Shown here: positions 49,060 through 58,802 of the stretch, one piece after another
Numbering within the stretch: position 1 is the stretch's first letter
Layout: the number at the start of each line of letters is the position of its first letter
Source of the DNA: Streptomyces sp. SLBN-31
Lineage (GTDB): Bacteria > Actinomycetota > Actinomycetes > Streptomycetales > Streptomycetaceae
Direction of reading: 5' to 3'
Assembly (NCBI RefSeq): GCF_006715395.1
Contig: NZ_VFNC01000001.1
Coordinates: 2,728,001 to 2,792,000 of the forward strand
DNA: 64,000 bases
The notes under the pieces: generated by a model
Database searches by the model: none
The model's input: only the letters and a program-made list of their open reading frames with translations
What the model was told of the DNA's origin: nothing
Made by a program: the position numbers and the translations under genes

Positions 49060-49770
49060 ATGGCGCAGAAGAGGACCCTGGTGGTCCGCGGCGGGTGGGA
49101 GGGACACCGGCCGGTCGAGGCCACCGAGCTGTTCATCCCCTTCCTGCGGGACAACGGCTACGAGGTGAGGGTCGAGGAGTCGACCGCGGTCTACGGCGAC
49201 GCCGCCGAGATGGAGCGGACCGACCTCGTCGTGCAGTGCGTCACCATGTCGGAGATCACCGCCGGGCAATTGGCCGGTCTCGGCGCGGCGGTCGCCGCCG
49301 GCACCGGTTTCACCGGCTGGCACGGCGGCATCGCCGACTCCTTCCGTGCCTCCTCCGACTATCTGCACCTGGTCGGCGGCCAGTTCGCCACCCATCCCGG
49401 CAAGGAGCCCTGTCTGCGGCGAGGAGCGGCGGAGGACAACTTCCTGCCCCACACCGTGCACGTCACCGAACTCGGCCGCACCCATCCGATCACCGCCGGA
49501 CTGGCGGACTTCGAGCTGGAGACCGAGCAGTACTGGGTGCTGCACGACGACCTGATCGACGTCCTGGCCACCACCACCCATCCGGTACGGCCGTACGAGC
49601 CCTGGCACCGGCCGGTGATTTCGCCGGCGATCTGGACCCGCCGCTGGGGCGCCGGACGCGTCGTCGTCACGACGCCGGGGCACAGCCTGGACGTACTGCA
49701 ACACCCCAGTGTCCGCACCGTCGTCGAGAGGGGAATGCTGTGGGCGACGCGCACCGCATCGGCATCGTAG
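49060..49770 (+). CDS. ThuA-domain protein
   Basis: 236 residues; ATG with GGGAG upstream. Class I glutamine-amidotransferase-like fold of the ThuA family: TLVVRGGWEGHRPVEATELF at the start, GFTGWHGGIADSFRASSDYLHLVGGQFATHPG near residue 90, VHVTELGRTHPITAGLADF and WTRRWGAGRVVVTTPGHSLDV. ThuA/ThuB are linked to 3-keto-trehalose and related sugar catabolism. The stop overlaps the Gfo/Idh/MocA gene by 31 bases, so the two are translationally coupled and probably act on the same oxidised sugar. Confidence 0.9.
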   Translation: MAQKRTLVVRGGWEGHRPVEATELFIPFLRDNGYEVRVEESTAVYGDAAEMERTDLVVQCVTMSEITAGQLAGLGAAVAAGTGFTGWHGGIADSFRASSDYLHLVGGQFATHPGKEPCLRRGAAEDNFLPHTVHVTELGRTHPITAGLADFELETEQYWVLHDDLIDVLATTTHPVRPYEPWHRPVISPAIWTRRWGAGRVVVTTPGHSLDVLQHPSVRTVVERGMLWATRTASAS

Positions 49771-50840
49771 GACTCGGCTTCATATCCCGCGCCTATCTCG
49801 ACACCCTGGCTCCCCACCCCGACGTCGAGATCGTCGCGGTCGCCGACCTCGACAGCTCCCGCGCGCAGGAGACCGCCCAACGGCTCCCCGGCGCACGGCA
49901 GTCGAGCGTCGAGGAACTGCTCGAAGCCCCCGACATCCGGACGGTGCTCAACCTCACCACCCCCGCCGCCCACGCCGACATCGCCCTCGGGGCCATCGCG
50001 CACGGCAAGCACGTGTACACCGAGAAGCCGCTGGCCGACACCTTCGCCGGCGGACAGGCCGTCGTCGACGCCGCCACGAAGGCGGGCACCCTGGTCGGCT
50101 GTGCTCCTGACACGGTCCTGGGCACCGGCACCCAGACGGCCCGCGCCGCCCTCGACAAGGGCCTCGTCGGCCGCCCGCTCGCCGCCCAGGCCGTCATGGT
50201 CACACCGGGCCACGAACGCTGGCATCCCCACCCCGACTTCTACTACGCCCAGGGCGGCGGCCCGCTGCTGGACATGGGGCCCTACTACATCTCCGCCCTC
50301 GTCCAACTCCTCGGCCCGGTCCGGGCGGTGACCGGGGCGGCCGCCCGGCTGCGCGGAGCGCGGGTCATCGGCTCCGGGCCGCGCCAGGGGGAGCGGATCG
50401 CGGTCGAGGTGGACACCCATGTCTCCGGCGTCCTCGAACACGACAACGGCGCCCTGTCCACCCTCACCACGAGCTTCGACGGCGTCGCGACCACGGCAGC
50501 CCCCATCGAGGTCCACGGCGAGACGGGCACGCTCGCGGTCCCCGACCCCAACCACTTCGACGGCCGGGTGCGCCACTTCCCGCTGGGCGGGACCGACTGG
50601 CACGAGCTCGAACCGTCGGCGGGATACGCCGGCGGCAGTCGCGGCATCGGCCTGCTCGACTTCCTCCACGGCGGCCGACCCCGCGCCGGCGGCGAACTCG
50701 CCCTGCACGTCCTGGAGACGATGACCGCCCTGCTGCGCTCGGCGACCGAGGGCCGCCGCGTGACACTCCGGACGACGGCGACGCGTCCGGCGCCCGTCCC
50801 GTTGACCCCGGCCGAGGCATGGCAGGCGCCCTGGCTCTGA
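49740..50840 (+). CDS. Gfo/Idh/MocA-family oxidoreductase
   Basis: 366 residues from a GTG with AGGGGA five bases upstream, within the end of the ThuA gene. NAD-binding fold HRIGIVGLGFISRAYLDTL, VADLDSSRA, and the EKP motif HVYTEKPLADTF near residue 93 containing the catalytic Lys. C-terminal substrate domain with GGGPLLDMGPYYISALVQLLG. Acts on a cyclic polyol or keto-sugar; with ThuA, ThuB-like 3-keto sugar reduction is a good guess. A remnant of an enolase-family dehydratase follows directly in the same frame. Confidence 0.9.
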   Translation: MGDAHRIGIVGLGFISRAYLDTLAPHPDVEIVAVADLDSSRAQETAQRLPGARQSSVEELLEAPDIRTVLNLTTPAAHADIALGAIAHGKHVYTEKPLADTFAGGQAVVDAATKAGTLVGCAPDTVLGTGTQTARAALDKGLVGRPLAAQAVMVTPGHERWHPHPDFYYAQGGGPLLDMGPYYISALVQLLGPVRAVTGAAARLRGARVIGSGPRQGERIAVEVDTHVSGVLEHDNGALSTLTTSFDGVATTAAPIEVHGETGTLAVPDPNHFDGRVRHFPLGGTDWHELEPSAGYAGGSRGIGLLDFLHGGRPRAGGELALHVLETMTALLRSATEGRRVTLRTTATRPAPVPLTPAEAWQAPWL

Positions 50841-51071
50841 CGGCCCGCCCGGCGAGAGCGGCTCACCGTCGAACCGCCGTGCATCGTCGGCGGCGAGGTC
50901 GCCGTGTCCGACGCCCCAGGTCTGGGTATCCGCCTCGACCCCGACCGGCTCATGGCGGCCCACGAGCTCTACCGCGCCGAGGCGCTGTCGGGCCGTGACG
51001 CCGCGATCGGCATGCGCTACGTGGTCGAGGACCGGGAGTTCGACCCCGAACGCCCCTGCCTGGTGCGCTGA
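50841..51071 (+). pseudogene. 3' remnant of a glucarate dehydratase (enolase superfamily)
   Basis: About 76 codons in the same frame as the preceding gene but after its stop: RLTVEPPCIVGGEVAVSDAP, then GLGIRLDPDRLMAAHELYRAEALSGRDA, then YVVEDREFDPERPCLVR and a TGA at 51069. This matches the C-terminal end of GudD/GarD-type proteins (PGLGVELD..., AHELY, DAM, F.D..RPC.VR). No start or barrel domain remains, so it is a truncated relic, probably left by a deletion that joined the flanking sugar genes. Confidence 0.7.
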
Positions 51072-51110
51072 AGCAGAGCGCGGACCGGCGGCCCGTGGCA
51101 CCGTGGTGGC

Positions 51111-51683
51111 ATGACCATCGAGGTGCGCCCGGCTTCGGCCTTCGCGGACGTCCGTTCGGTGCTGGGCCCCAAGTCCCCCGGCGCCACCGTCTGTTGGTGC
51201 CTCAGTCACCGCATCCCGTCGAAGCTCGACCGCACGCTTCGGGGGCCGGCCCGCGGGGAGTACGTCGCCGAGCTGTGCCGTAACTCCCCGCCGCCCGGTG
51301 TGCTCGCCTACGACGGTGACGAACCGGTCGGCTGGGCGGCCGTCGCCCCGCGCGCGGCCACCTCCTACGCGCGCAGCCGGACGATCCCGCACGTCGACGA
51401 CCTGCCGGTCTGGTCGCTGTGGTGCATCCGGGTCCGCCCGGGCCACCGCGGACAGGGCGTCTCGCACGCCCTCATCGCCGGCGCGGTCGACTTCGCCCGC
51501 GCCCAGGGCGCCCCGGCGATCGAGGCCTACCCGCTCGACAGCGGCGGCGGCCGGGTGGACACCACCATGGCCTACGCCGGAATCCGGGCGAACTTCGAGC
51601 GCGCCGGGTTCGTCCACGCCGCCGACACCACCTCGGTGCTGGCCGGCCGTCCCCGGGTGCTGATGCGGCTCGACCTGCGGTGA
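51111..51683 (+). CDS. GNAT-family N-acetyltransferase
   Basis: 190 residues. GNAT motif A is clear: SLWCIRVRPGHRGQGVSHALIAGAVDFAR near residue 105 (R-G-x-G-x-S acetyl-CoA loop), then IEAYPLDS and YAGIRANFERAGF near the end. Early GDEPVGWAAVAPR is the usual beta4 strand. No ribosome site; a CACCGT box ends six bases before the ATG, so a leaderless transcript is likely. Substrate unknown. Cys-rich VCWCLSH near residue 30 is unusual. Confidence 0.88.
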   Translation: MTIEVRPASAFADVRSVLGPKSPGATVCWCLSHRIPSKLDRTLRGPARGEYVAELCRNSPPPGVLAYDGDEPVGWAAVAPRAATSYARSRTIPHVDDLPVWSLWCIRVRPGHRGQGVSHALIAGAVDFARAQGAPAIEAYPLDSGGGRVDTTMAYAGIRANFERAGFVHAADTTSVLAGRPRVLMRLDLR

Positions 51684-51687
51684 GGGA

Positions 51688-52125
51688 TCAGCCCGGGGAC
51701 GCGGCGGCGACGCAGAACTCGTTGCCCTCCGGGTCGGCCATCACGATGTGATGCCCGTCGAACTCGTGAAGGACGCGCCCGCCGGCCGCCACCAGCCGCC
51801 CGGCCTCCGCCCTGATCCGCGCCCACCGCTCCTCGGGGCCGCCGTGCCCCGGTACCCGGATGTCGATGTGGAGCCGGTTCTTCGCCGTCTTGGGTTCGGG
51901 CACCCTCAGGATGGACAGGCGGGGGCCGGTGCCGTCGGGGGCGCAGAGCCACGCGGCGTCGTCCGCCGACTCGTCCTCCGGGAGGTCGAACTGGGCGAGC
52001 CACTCCTCGCGGGTGGCGAAGGGAGCGGGCGGCGGCTCGTCGACGTAGCCCAGCGCCGTCTTCCAGAAGCGGGCCAGGAGCCGGGCGTCCGCGCAGTCGA
52101 GGGTCAGATCGATTCTGGCTGCCAT
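51688..52125 (-). CDS. VOC-family protein, paralogue of 48559
   Basis: 145 residues; starts at MAARIDLTLDCADARLLARFW. Same PF18029-type glyoxalase pattern as the gene at 48559: KNRLHIDIRVPGHGGPEE near residue 80 and the end motif HHIVMADPEGNEFCVAA. The middle is longer, with acidic FDLPEDESADDAAWL. Function unknown. It is convergent with the GNAT gene (4 bases apart) and divergent from argG, whose promoter lies in the 66-base gap. Confidence 0.88.
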   Translation of the reverse strand: MAARIDLTLDCADARLLARFWKTALGYVDEPPPAPFATREEWLAQFDLPEDESADDAAWLCAPDGTGPRLSILRVPEPKTAKNRLHIDIRVPGHGGPEERWARIRAEAGRLVAAGGRVLHEFDGHHIVMADPEGNEFCVAAASPG

Positions 52126-52156
52126 GACCGGACCGTATCGGTTCCACAACCCGGCT

Positions 52157-53646
<1,490 letters not shown>

Positions 53647-53659
53647 CGCAGAGCGCGCA

Positions 53660-53700
53660 GGAGGGCCGGTCCGCGCCGCAGGGCGCCGGGCCGGCCCTCC
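53660..53700 (+). terminator. argG terminator
   Basis: GGAGGGCCGG (53660-53669) pairs perfectly with CCGGCCCTCC (53691-53700); 21-base loop, 14 bases after the argG stop. Confidence 0.75.
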
Positions 53701-53863
53701 GCCGTAGGGGGCGCGAACGCCCCGCCACGCTTCACACAATGCGCACACGCCTCCATGGAAGCTTTAGAGTTCAAGCGCTACGCTCGTCGCCAGTCCGAGT
53801 GGCCGAGGAAGCCCCACGCGTCCGGCTGCTCGCTTCCCCACGAGCAGGCACAGGAGAGTCGTT

Positions 53864-54964
53864 GTGCACGACAGCGACATAGTGGTGATCGGCGGCGGCT
53901 ACGCGGGCGTCCGCGTGGCCAGACGACTGGACGCGACCGCGCGGGTCACGCTGGTGGACCGCAAGGACGTCTTCTTCCACCGCATCGCCTCGCTGCGGGC
54001 CGGTGTCCGCCCCGAGTGGTCGGTGACCCCCTTCATCCCCTACGACCGGCTGCTGGCCAACGGCCGGGTGGTGGTGGGCAAGGCCCTGCGGATCGACACC
54101 GCCGAGCGTCAGGTCGTACTGGCGACGGGGGAGCGGCTGCCGTACGACGTGGTCGTGATCGCCACCGGCGCCGACTACCCCGAACCGGCCCGCTTCACCG
54201 GAACCACCACGGAGGAGACCCTCAAGACGTTCGCGGGGCACCAGCAGAAGATCGCCGGCGCCGAACACGTCCTGGTCGTCGGCGGCGGCCCCTCCGGGGT
54301 CGAACTCAGTGCCGAGATACGCCTGGCCCGGCCGGACGTCCGGATCACCCTCGCCCACTCGGGCACCGAGCTCCTGCACAACACCGGCGTCGAGCGCGCC
54401 GGACGCCGGGCGCGGGCCTGGCTGGAGGCCCACGACGTGGAGGTACGGCTCGACTCCTTCATGTCGCCCGGCAACGACTTCGGCACCTACCGCGACGCAC
54501 GCGGCAACATCATCGCCGCCGACCTGTCCTTCTGGGCCACCGGCACCACGCCCAACACCCTCTGGCTGCGGCTCGGCGGCCACGGCGACTGGCTCAACGC
54601 GGCCGGGCACGTCAAGGTCGACCGCACCCTGCGGGTCGACGGGCGGCGGGACGTGTTTGCGGTCGGTGATGTCAACGACGCCACCGAACTCAAGATCACC
54701 CCGGCCGCGCTCGCCCAGGCCGACCTCGCCGCCTGGAACATCCGCACCTACCTCAACAGCGCGGGCAGACACCGCAGGGAACCCCGCCTCTACCGGCCCG
54801 TCCACCGCATCCCGGTCATCGTGCCCTTCGGCGCGGGCGACGGGCTGACCATCCTGCCGGTGCCGGGCGCGAGCGCGGTCCTCGGCGCCCGGACCTCCGT
54901 ACTGGCCAAGGCGAAGACCCTCATGACGCCGTACATGAGGCGCCAGCTCGGCTACACCGCCTGA
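53864..54964 (+). CDS. FAD-dependent pyridine-nucleotide oxidoreductase (FSP1/NDH-2-like)
   Basis: 366 residues from GTG with AGGAGAG upstream. Two dinucleotide folds: IVVIGGGYAGVRVARRL (FAD) at residue 5, VLVVGGGPSGVELSAEIRLARP (NAD(P)) near residue 142. Also YDVVVIATGADYP, DLSFWATGTTPN and the second FAD motif RRDVFAVGDVNDATELKI near residue 264. No CxxxC disulfide pair, so not a disulfide reductase; no signal peptide. Closest by layout to AIFM2/FSP1 and type II NADH:quinone oxidoreductases, suggesting quinone reduction at the membrane face. Stands alone, convergent with the next gene. Confidence 0.9.
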   Translation: MHDSDIVVIGGGYAGVRVARRLDATARVTLVDRKDVFFHRIASLRAGVRPEWSVTPFIPYDRLLANGRVVVGKALRIDTAERQVVLATGERLPYDVVVIATGADYPEPARFTGTTTEETLKTFAGHQQKIAGAEHVLVVGGGPSGVELSAEIRLARPDVRITLAHSGTELLHNTGVERAGRRARAWLEAHDVEVRLDSFMSPGNDFGTYRDARGNIIAADLSFWATGTTPNTLWLRLGGHGDWLNAAGHVKVDRTLRVDGRRDVFAVGDVNDATELKITPAALAQADLAAWNIRTYLNSAGRHRREPRLYRPVHRIPVIVPFGAGDGLTILPVPGASAVLGARTSVLAKAKTLMTPYMRRQLGYTA

Positions 54965-54980
54965 CGCCCGACACCGTCGC

Positions 54981-56354
54981 TCAGGCCGCCAGCGGGTTCG
55001 CGCGGGCCGCCGCCAGCAGGTACCAGGCGGTGGCGCCCGTGTGCCGGTAGGGGTAGTAGCCGAACCCGAAACCGGTGTCGAGCGGGCTGCTCGCCGAGAC
55101 GACGCCCGAGCCCTGGGCCACCGCCGTACCCCCGTGGGTCTGGCCGCCGCCGAGCAGATCCTGCGCGCGCTCGATCGAGGCGAGCAGCCGGCGGGCCCGC
55201 GCCCCGTCACCGGGGGCCCGGCGGCAGCGCAGGGCCAGCGCCAGGTGGGCGGTCCCCTCGAACCAGACGCCGTTGCGGTCGGGCTTGGGCTGCCCCGACG
55301 CGATCGGGGCGTCCTCGTTCGCCGCCGGACTGGCCGAGCTGAACGTGACGCCCTCGTACGACTGCCCCTGCGGCACCGTGCTGTTGGGGCGGTCGGCGCT
55401 GTCCCGGACGGCGAGTTCGGCCGCGGCCCAGTCCAGCGAAGGGGAGTGGGCGGGGGAGGAGAGGGCGAGGTGGGTCCAGGTCTGGGTGTCCTCCGGGATC
55501 GGCGACCGGTTGATCGTCACACCGTCGTTCGTGCCGGTGTAGAAGAACCCGCCGGACGGCTCCCACATCCGGCGCACGAAGGCCGCGGCCCGCGAGCGCC
55601 GTTCGAGCCACACCCTGTCCCCGGTCAGCCGGGCGAGCCGGCCGAACAGGCCGACCAGGTCGGTGTTGTGCTCGGTGGAGGTGAAGGGCAGCTTCTCGTC
55701 GGCGCCGTTCACGCCGAACTTGTAGCCGCCGAGCGGCTCGTCGGTGCGGCCGACGCGCTCGATCCACTCGCCGATCCGCACGGCGCCGGTGCGGAAACGC
55801 CGCTGGCCGGTCCGTCCGGCGAGGGTGCTCAGCGCGATGCCGGCCCACGCCATGTCGCCCACGGCGGTGCCGGTGAAGCCGAACTGGGTGCCCACGTTGG
55901 CCGTTCCGTCCGCCCGCACGAAACCGTCAGGCTGCGCCGAACCGTCGTAGAAGGTGTACGGCCCGACGTTGTAGGCCTGCCGCAGCCTGCCGTCGTCGTG
56001 GGCGGGATCGTGTGCCTGGGCGTAGAGCAGCGCGTCGCCCAGCGCCACCGCCCGGGAGCGGCCGTCGGCCGTGCCGGTGGCGAGGTTCGCGAGGATCACG
56101 AGCGCGTTGTCGTAGGTGAACGCGGTGCTGAACAGGCCTGCCTGGTCGGTGTAGCTCTGGGCCAGCCGGACCGTGCCGTGCTCCGGGTAGGCGTCCATGG
56201 CGGCGGCGAGGAAGGCGGAGGCCCGGTGCGCGGCGGAGGCCGTGCGGTCCGCCGCCGTCGCCGTCCCGCCCGTGGTGAGGACCGCGGCGCCGACGCCGAG
56301 TCCGGTGCCGATGAGCGCGCGCCGGCTCAGTCCAGGGCCTTGGCTGCCGGTCAT
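54981..56354 (-). CDS. Tat-exported six-hairpin-like protein, family unrecognised
   Basis: 457 residues with Tat signal LSRRALIGTGLGVGAAVLTTGGTATA. The rest is a run of helical hairpins with aromatic/acidic motifs (FSTAFTYDNALVILANL, FTSTEHNTDLVGLFGRLARLTG, GFFYTGTNDGVTINRSPIPEDTQTWTHLAL, KPDRNGVWFEGTAHLALAL), like (alpha/alpha)6 glycosidases and lyases. Candidate catalytic residues: Asp in TYDN, Glu in STEHN, Glu in WFEG. A 16-base LacI-type palindrome sits 34 bases before the start, so carbohydrate control is likely. Substrate unknown. Confidence 0.8.
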   Translation of the reverse strand: MTGSQGPGLSRRALIGTGLGVGAAVLTTGGTATAADRTASAAHRASAFLAAAMDAYPEHGTVRLAQSYTDQAGLFSTAFTYDNALVILANLATGTADGRSRAVALGDALLYAQAHDPAHDDGRLRQAYNVGPYTFYDGSAQPDGFVRADGTANVGTQFGFTGTAVGDMAWAGIALSTLAGRTGQRRFRTGAVRIGEWIERVGRTDEPLGGYKFGVNGADEKLPFTSTEHNTDLVGLFGRLARLTGDRVWLERRSRAAAFVRRMWEPSGGFFYTGTNDGVTINRSPIPEDTQTWTHLALSSPAHSPSLDWAAAELAVRDSADRPNSTVPQGQSYEGVTFSSASPAANEDAPIASGQPKPDRNGVWFEGTAHLALALRCRRAPGDGARARRLLASIERAQDLLGGGQTHGGTAVAQGSGVVSASSPLDTGFGFGYYPYRHTGATAWYLLAAARANPLAA

Positions 56355-56387
56355 GGGTCTCCTCGGGAGTGTGGGAAGGAGCTGCTC

Positions 56388-56403
56388 TTGAGAGCGCTCT
56401 CAA
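56388..56403. promoter_or_regulatory. LacI-type palindrome before the Tat-exported protein
   Basis: TTGAGAGCGCTCTCAA, a perfect 16-base palindrome with central CG, related in form to Streptomyces CebR-type sites (TGGGAGCGCTCCCA) but not identical. Lies 34 bases upstream of the minus-strand start at 56354. No LacI gene is adjacent. Confidence 0.75.
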
Positions 56404-56505
56404 AGATGCGCGCTCATTGTGCTGTGGGGGTGGTGTTTGGTCAACGCCTCTCACGCTGGGACGACTTGGCGGCCATGTTTCCCGACCCCGTCCATCAGTC
56501 ACCGT

Positions 56506-56531
56506 GTTGATTAGTCAACGCGGTGTAATTT
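56506..56531 (+). promoter_or_regulatory. PadR gene promoter and imperfect operator
   Basis: GTTGATTAGTCAAC (56506-56519; 12 of 14 bases symmetric) followed by TAATTT (56526-56531) six bases before the ATG, with no ribosome site: a leaderless transcript with an autoregulatory site upstream. Confidence 0.55.
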
Positions 56532-56537
56532 GGGTCG

Positions 56538-57143
56538 ATGGCATTGCGCAACGCGGTGATGGCCGCACTCCTGGAGGGCGAGGCGTCCGGCTACGACCTC
56601 GCCAAGGGCTTCGAGGCCTCCGTCGCCAACTTCTGGATGGCGACACCGCAGCAGCTGTACCGGGAACTCGAGCGCATGGAGAGCGAGGGGCTCGTCTCGG
56701 CGCGGGTCGTCCACCAGGAACGCCGCCCCAACAAACGGCTGTTCTCGCTCACCGAGGCCGGCCGCGAGGTGCTGCGCGACTACGTCCTCGCCGCCCCGTC
56801 CAAGCCGCTGGCGCTCCGCGACGAGCTGATGGTCAAGGTGCAGTGCGTGGACATCGCCGACGCGGACGCCGTCGACGCCGTACGGGCCGCGGTCGCCGAG
56901 CGCGTCGAGCGGGCCAGGACCAAGCTCGGCCGGTACGAGCGGCTGCGGGAGCGGCTGCTCGACGGACGGGACGAGGACGAGTACTTCGCCGAAGTCGAAC
57001 GCATCGGCCCCTACCTCACGCTCCTGGGCGGCCTGGCCCTGGAGCGCGCCAACGTGCAGTGGGGGGAGACGGCTCTGCGGCGGCTCGACGGCCGCGCGCA
57101 GACGCTCCGGCAGTCGCGGACCGGCGCCGGCGGCCGCCCGTGA
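56538..57143 (+). CDS. PadR-family transcriptional regulator
   Basis: 201 residues. N-terminal winged helix of PadR type: LRNAVMAALLEGEASGYDLAKGFEASVANFW then YRELERMESEGLVSARV and RPNKRLFSLTEAGREVL in the wing. The C-terminal half is a coiled-coil dimerisation region (AVAERVERARTKLGRYERLRERLLDGRDEDE), the Vir_act_alpha_C type. Likely leaderless and autoregulated. It may also govern the downstream SDR gene, 158 bases away on the same strand, but the palindromes there look TetR-like. Confidence 0.9.
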   Translation: MALRNAVMAALLEGEASGYDLAKGFEASVANFWMATPQQLYRELERMESEGLVSARVVHQERRPNKRLFSLTEAGREVLRDYVLAAPSKPLALRDELMVKVQCVDIADADAVDAVRAAVAERVERARTKLGRYERLRERLLDGRDEDEYFAEVERIGPYLTLLGGLALERANVQWGETALRRLDGRAQTLRQSRTGAGGRP

Positions 57144-57220
57144 GCAGGGTCTGGAGCACTCCCGCGTTCTTCCGCGGACAGCCGACGGCCGAGGTGTGAC
57201 CGTCGGCTCACCCGTCTGCC

Positions 57221-57250
57221 TTGAGACTCGGAAACCGATCGGTTTACAGT
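57221..57250 (+). promoter_or_regulatory. SDR gene promoter
   Basis: TTGAGA (57221-57226), an 18-base spacer, TACAGT (57245-57250). The first AAACCGATCGGTTT operator occupies the spacer and the second covers the start region. Confidence 0.65.
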
Positions 57251-57270
57251 GAGTGGAAACCGATCGGTTT
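57232..57270. promoter_or_regulatory. Twin TetR-type operators
   Basis: AAACCGATCGGTTT occurs as two perfect 14-base palindromes, 57232-57245 and 57257-57270, centres 25 bases apart, before the SDR gene. Flanks GAAACCGATCGGTTTAC are also shared. No TetR gene is adjacent; the regulator is in trans or is the upstream PadR protein. Confidence 0.8.
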
Positions 57271-57301
57271 ACCGAGAGATCATCGAGTTGGGGAGTCAGT
57301 C

Positions 57302-58003
57302 ATGACCGCGATCAAGGACGCTGTCGTTCTCGTCACCGGCGGCAGCCGGGGCATCGGCAAGGCGCTGGTGGAGGAGCTGTACGCGCGAGGCGCCGGCAAG
57401 GTGTACGCGACGGCCCGCGACCCGCGCACGGTGACGCACCCCGACACCGTACCCCTGGCGCTGGAGGTCACCGACCCGCAGTCCGTGGCGGCGGCCGCGG
57501 CGCAGGCCCAGGACGTCACCGTCCTGGTCAACAACGCCGGAGTCTCCGTCGGCGGCCCCTTCCTGACCACCCCGGTGGACGACGTGCGCCGCGAGTTCGA
57601 GATCAATTTCTACGGGCCCCTGCTGGTCACCCGCGCCTTCGTGCCGGTCATCGAGCGCAACGGCGGCGGGCACGTCCTCAACGTCCACTCCGTGCTGTCC
57701 TGGCTGGGCAACGCCGGTTCCTACAGCGCGTCGAAGGCCGCCCTGTGGCAGCAGACCAACTCACTGCGCCTGGAGCTGCAGCCGCGCGGCATCGCGGTGA
57801 CCGGCCTGCACGTCGGATACGTGGACACCGACCTCACCGCACGCATCGACGCACCCAAGTCCGCCGCCCGCGACGTCGCGGCGCTCGCCGTCGACGGCAT
57901 CGAGACCGGCGCGTACGAGGTGCTGGCCGACGACCTGTCGCGGCAGGTGAAGGCGGGCCTGTCGGGCGAACTCGCGGCGCTCTACCCCCAGTTGGCGCAG
58001 TAG
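57302..58003 (+). CDS. Short-chain dehydrogenase/reductase
   Basis: 233 residues from the ATG with GGGGAG upstream. Classical SDR: VVLVTGGSRGIGKALVEELYARG (cofactor motif TGxxxGxG), VTVLVNNAGVSVGG (NNAG), Ser in NVHSVLSW, and the Tyr-xxx-Lys pair in GSYSASKAALWQQTNSL near residue 150. The first strand ends in ATARDP, suggesting NADP preference through Arg. Substrate unknown. Tightly controlled by the two palindromes upstream; often such genes are induced by xenobiotics. Confidence 0.92.
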   Translation: MTAIKDAVVLVTGGSRGIGKALVEELYARGAGKVYATARDPRTVTHPDTVPLALEVTDPQSVAAAAAQAQDVTVLVNNAGVSVGGPFLTTPVDDVRREFEINFYGPLLVTRAFVPVIERNGGGHVLNVHSVLSWLGNAGSYSASKAALWQQTNSLRLELQPRGIAVTGLHVGYVDTDLTARIDAPKSAARDVAALAVDGIETGAYEVLADDLSRQVKAGLSGELAALYPQLAQ

Positions 58004-58007
58004 CGCC

Positions 58008-58454
58008 TCATGGGGCGGCGTCGCCCACCAGCGCCCACACGGTCTTGCCGTGCCGCCCCCGGTGCCGTACGCCCCACGTCCGCGCCACCTGGTCGACCAG
58101 GTGCAGACCGTGGCCGCGCTCGTCGTCCGCGCCCTGCGCGGCCTGCAGGACGGGCTGCGCGGGGCTCGCGTCGGAGACGGCGATGAGGCACGAGCCGTCC
58201 GCCCGCGCCGTCACTGACAGCTCGAACTCCCGCTGCAGTATGGGGCCGTGCCGGACGACGTTGGCGGCCAGCTCGGAGGCGAGCAGCACGACGTCCTCCG
58301 TGAGCGCGTCGTCCTCGGCGTACCCCCAGGTGGCCAGATGCTGCCGGACTTGATGCCGGGCGAAGCCGACCGAAGCCGGATGCCTGGGCAGCCGCAAGGC
58401 CTCACGTCTCAGCACGAGCGTCCCCTCCTCGATCGACGCCGAAAAGCCCCCCAC
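58008..58454 (-). CDS. HATPase-domain regulatory protein
   Basis: 148 residues from a GTG. RsbW-like ATPase: VVLLASELAANVVRHGP (N box), LIAVSDASPAQPVL (G1; the usual Asp present), ERGHGLHLVDQVARTWGVRHR (G2) and GKTVWALV at the end. The N-terminal LRLPRHPASVGFARHQVRQHLATWG is the standard opening for Streptomyces orphan HATPases, which bind STAS proteins or sigma factors. Convergent with the SDR gene (4-base gap). Confidence 0.87.
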   Translation of the reverse strand: MGGFSASIEEGTLVLRREALRLPRHPASVGFARHQVRQHLATWGYAEDDALTEDVVLLASELAANVVRHGPILQREFELSVTARADGSCLIAVSDASPAQPVLQAAQGADDERGHGLHLVDQVARTWGVRHRGRHGKTVWALVGDAAP

Positions 58455-58802
58455 TGGAAGAGCGCACAGTGGCAGATCAACGTCACCGCGCCCACGACGC
58501 GCAAAGCAATCCGGCCAGTGCCGGACCTTCGGTGAAATGCCGGAACGCCTGAGCGCACCTCCCTGCGGTCGGTGAGCGGAAGATCGTCGCGGTTATCGAG
58601 AGCTGCAGGTCATAGGGTATTTGGCACGATAGGGAGCCGGACCGTGGGGGTGCGGGTACCGGTGGGCGGGGTGACAGGGCGACAGTCGTCGGCGCGTGGT
58701 CAGAATGGCCGACTCGCGCGGGTTCAAAGGTGTGCGTCGTCGGGGTCACCGGCCACGGAGCTGTGAGTGAACCTTCAAACGGGAGCTGGCTAGAGTGAGC
58801 GC
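58455..58802. other. 348-base non-coding stretch between divergent genes
   Basis: No gene seen. It lies upstream of both the HATPase gene (minus) and the MarR gene (plus), so it should hold both promoters. An A/T-rich patch at 58590-58640 (gttatcgagagctgcaggtcatagggtat) may contain the HATPase promoter; only the MarR -10 can be placed with any confidence. Confidence 0.5.
58791..58796 (+). promoter_or_regulatory. -10 box of a probable leaderless MarR transcript
   Basis: TAGAGT ends six bases before the MarR ATG; no ribosome site is present between them. Confidence 0.55.

Noticed and set aside
49359..51617. Long minus-strand frame over ThuA, Gfo/Idh/MocA and GNAT
   Set aside because: Antisense shadow; real genes with motifs and ribosome sites lie on the plus strand.
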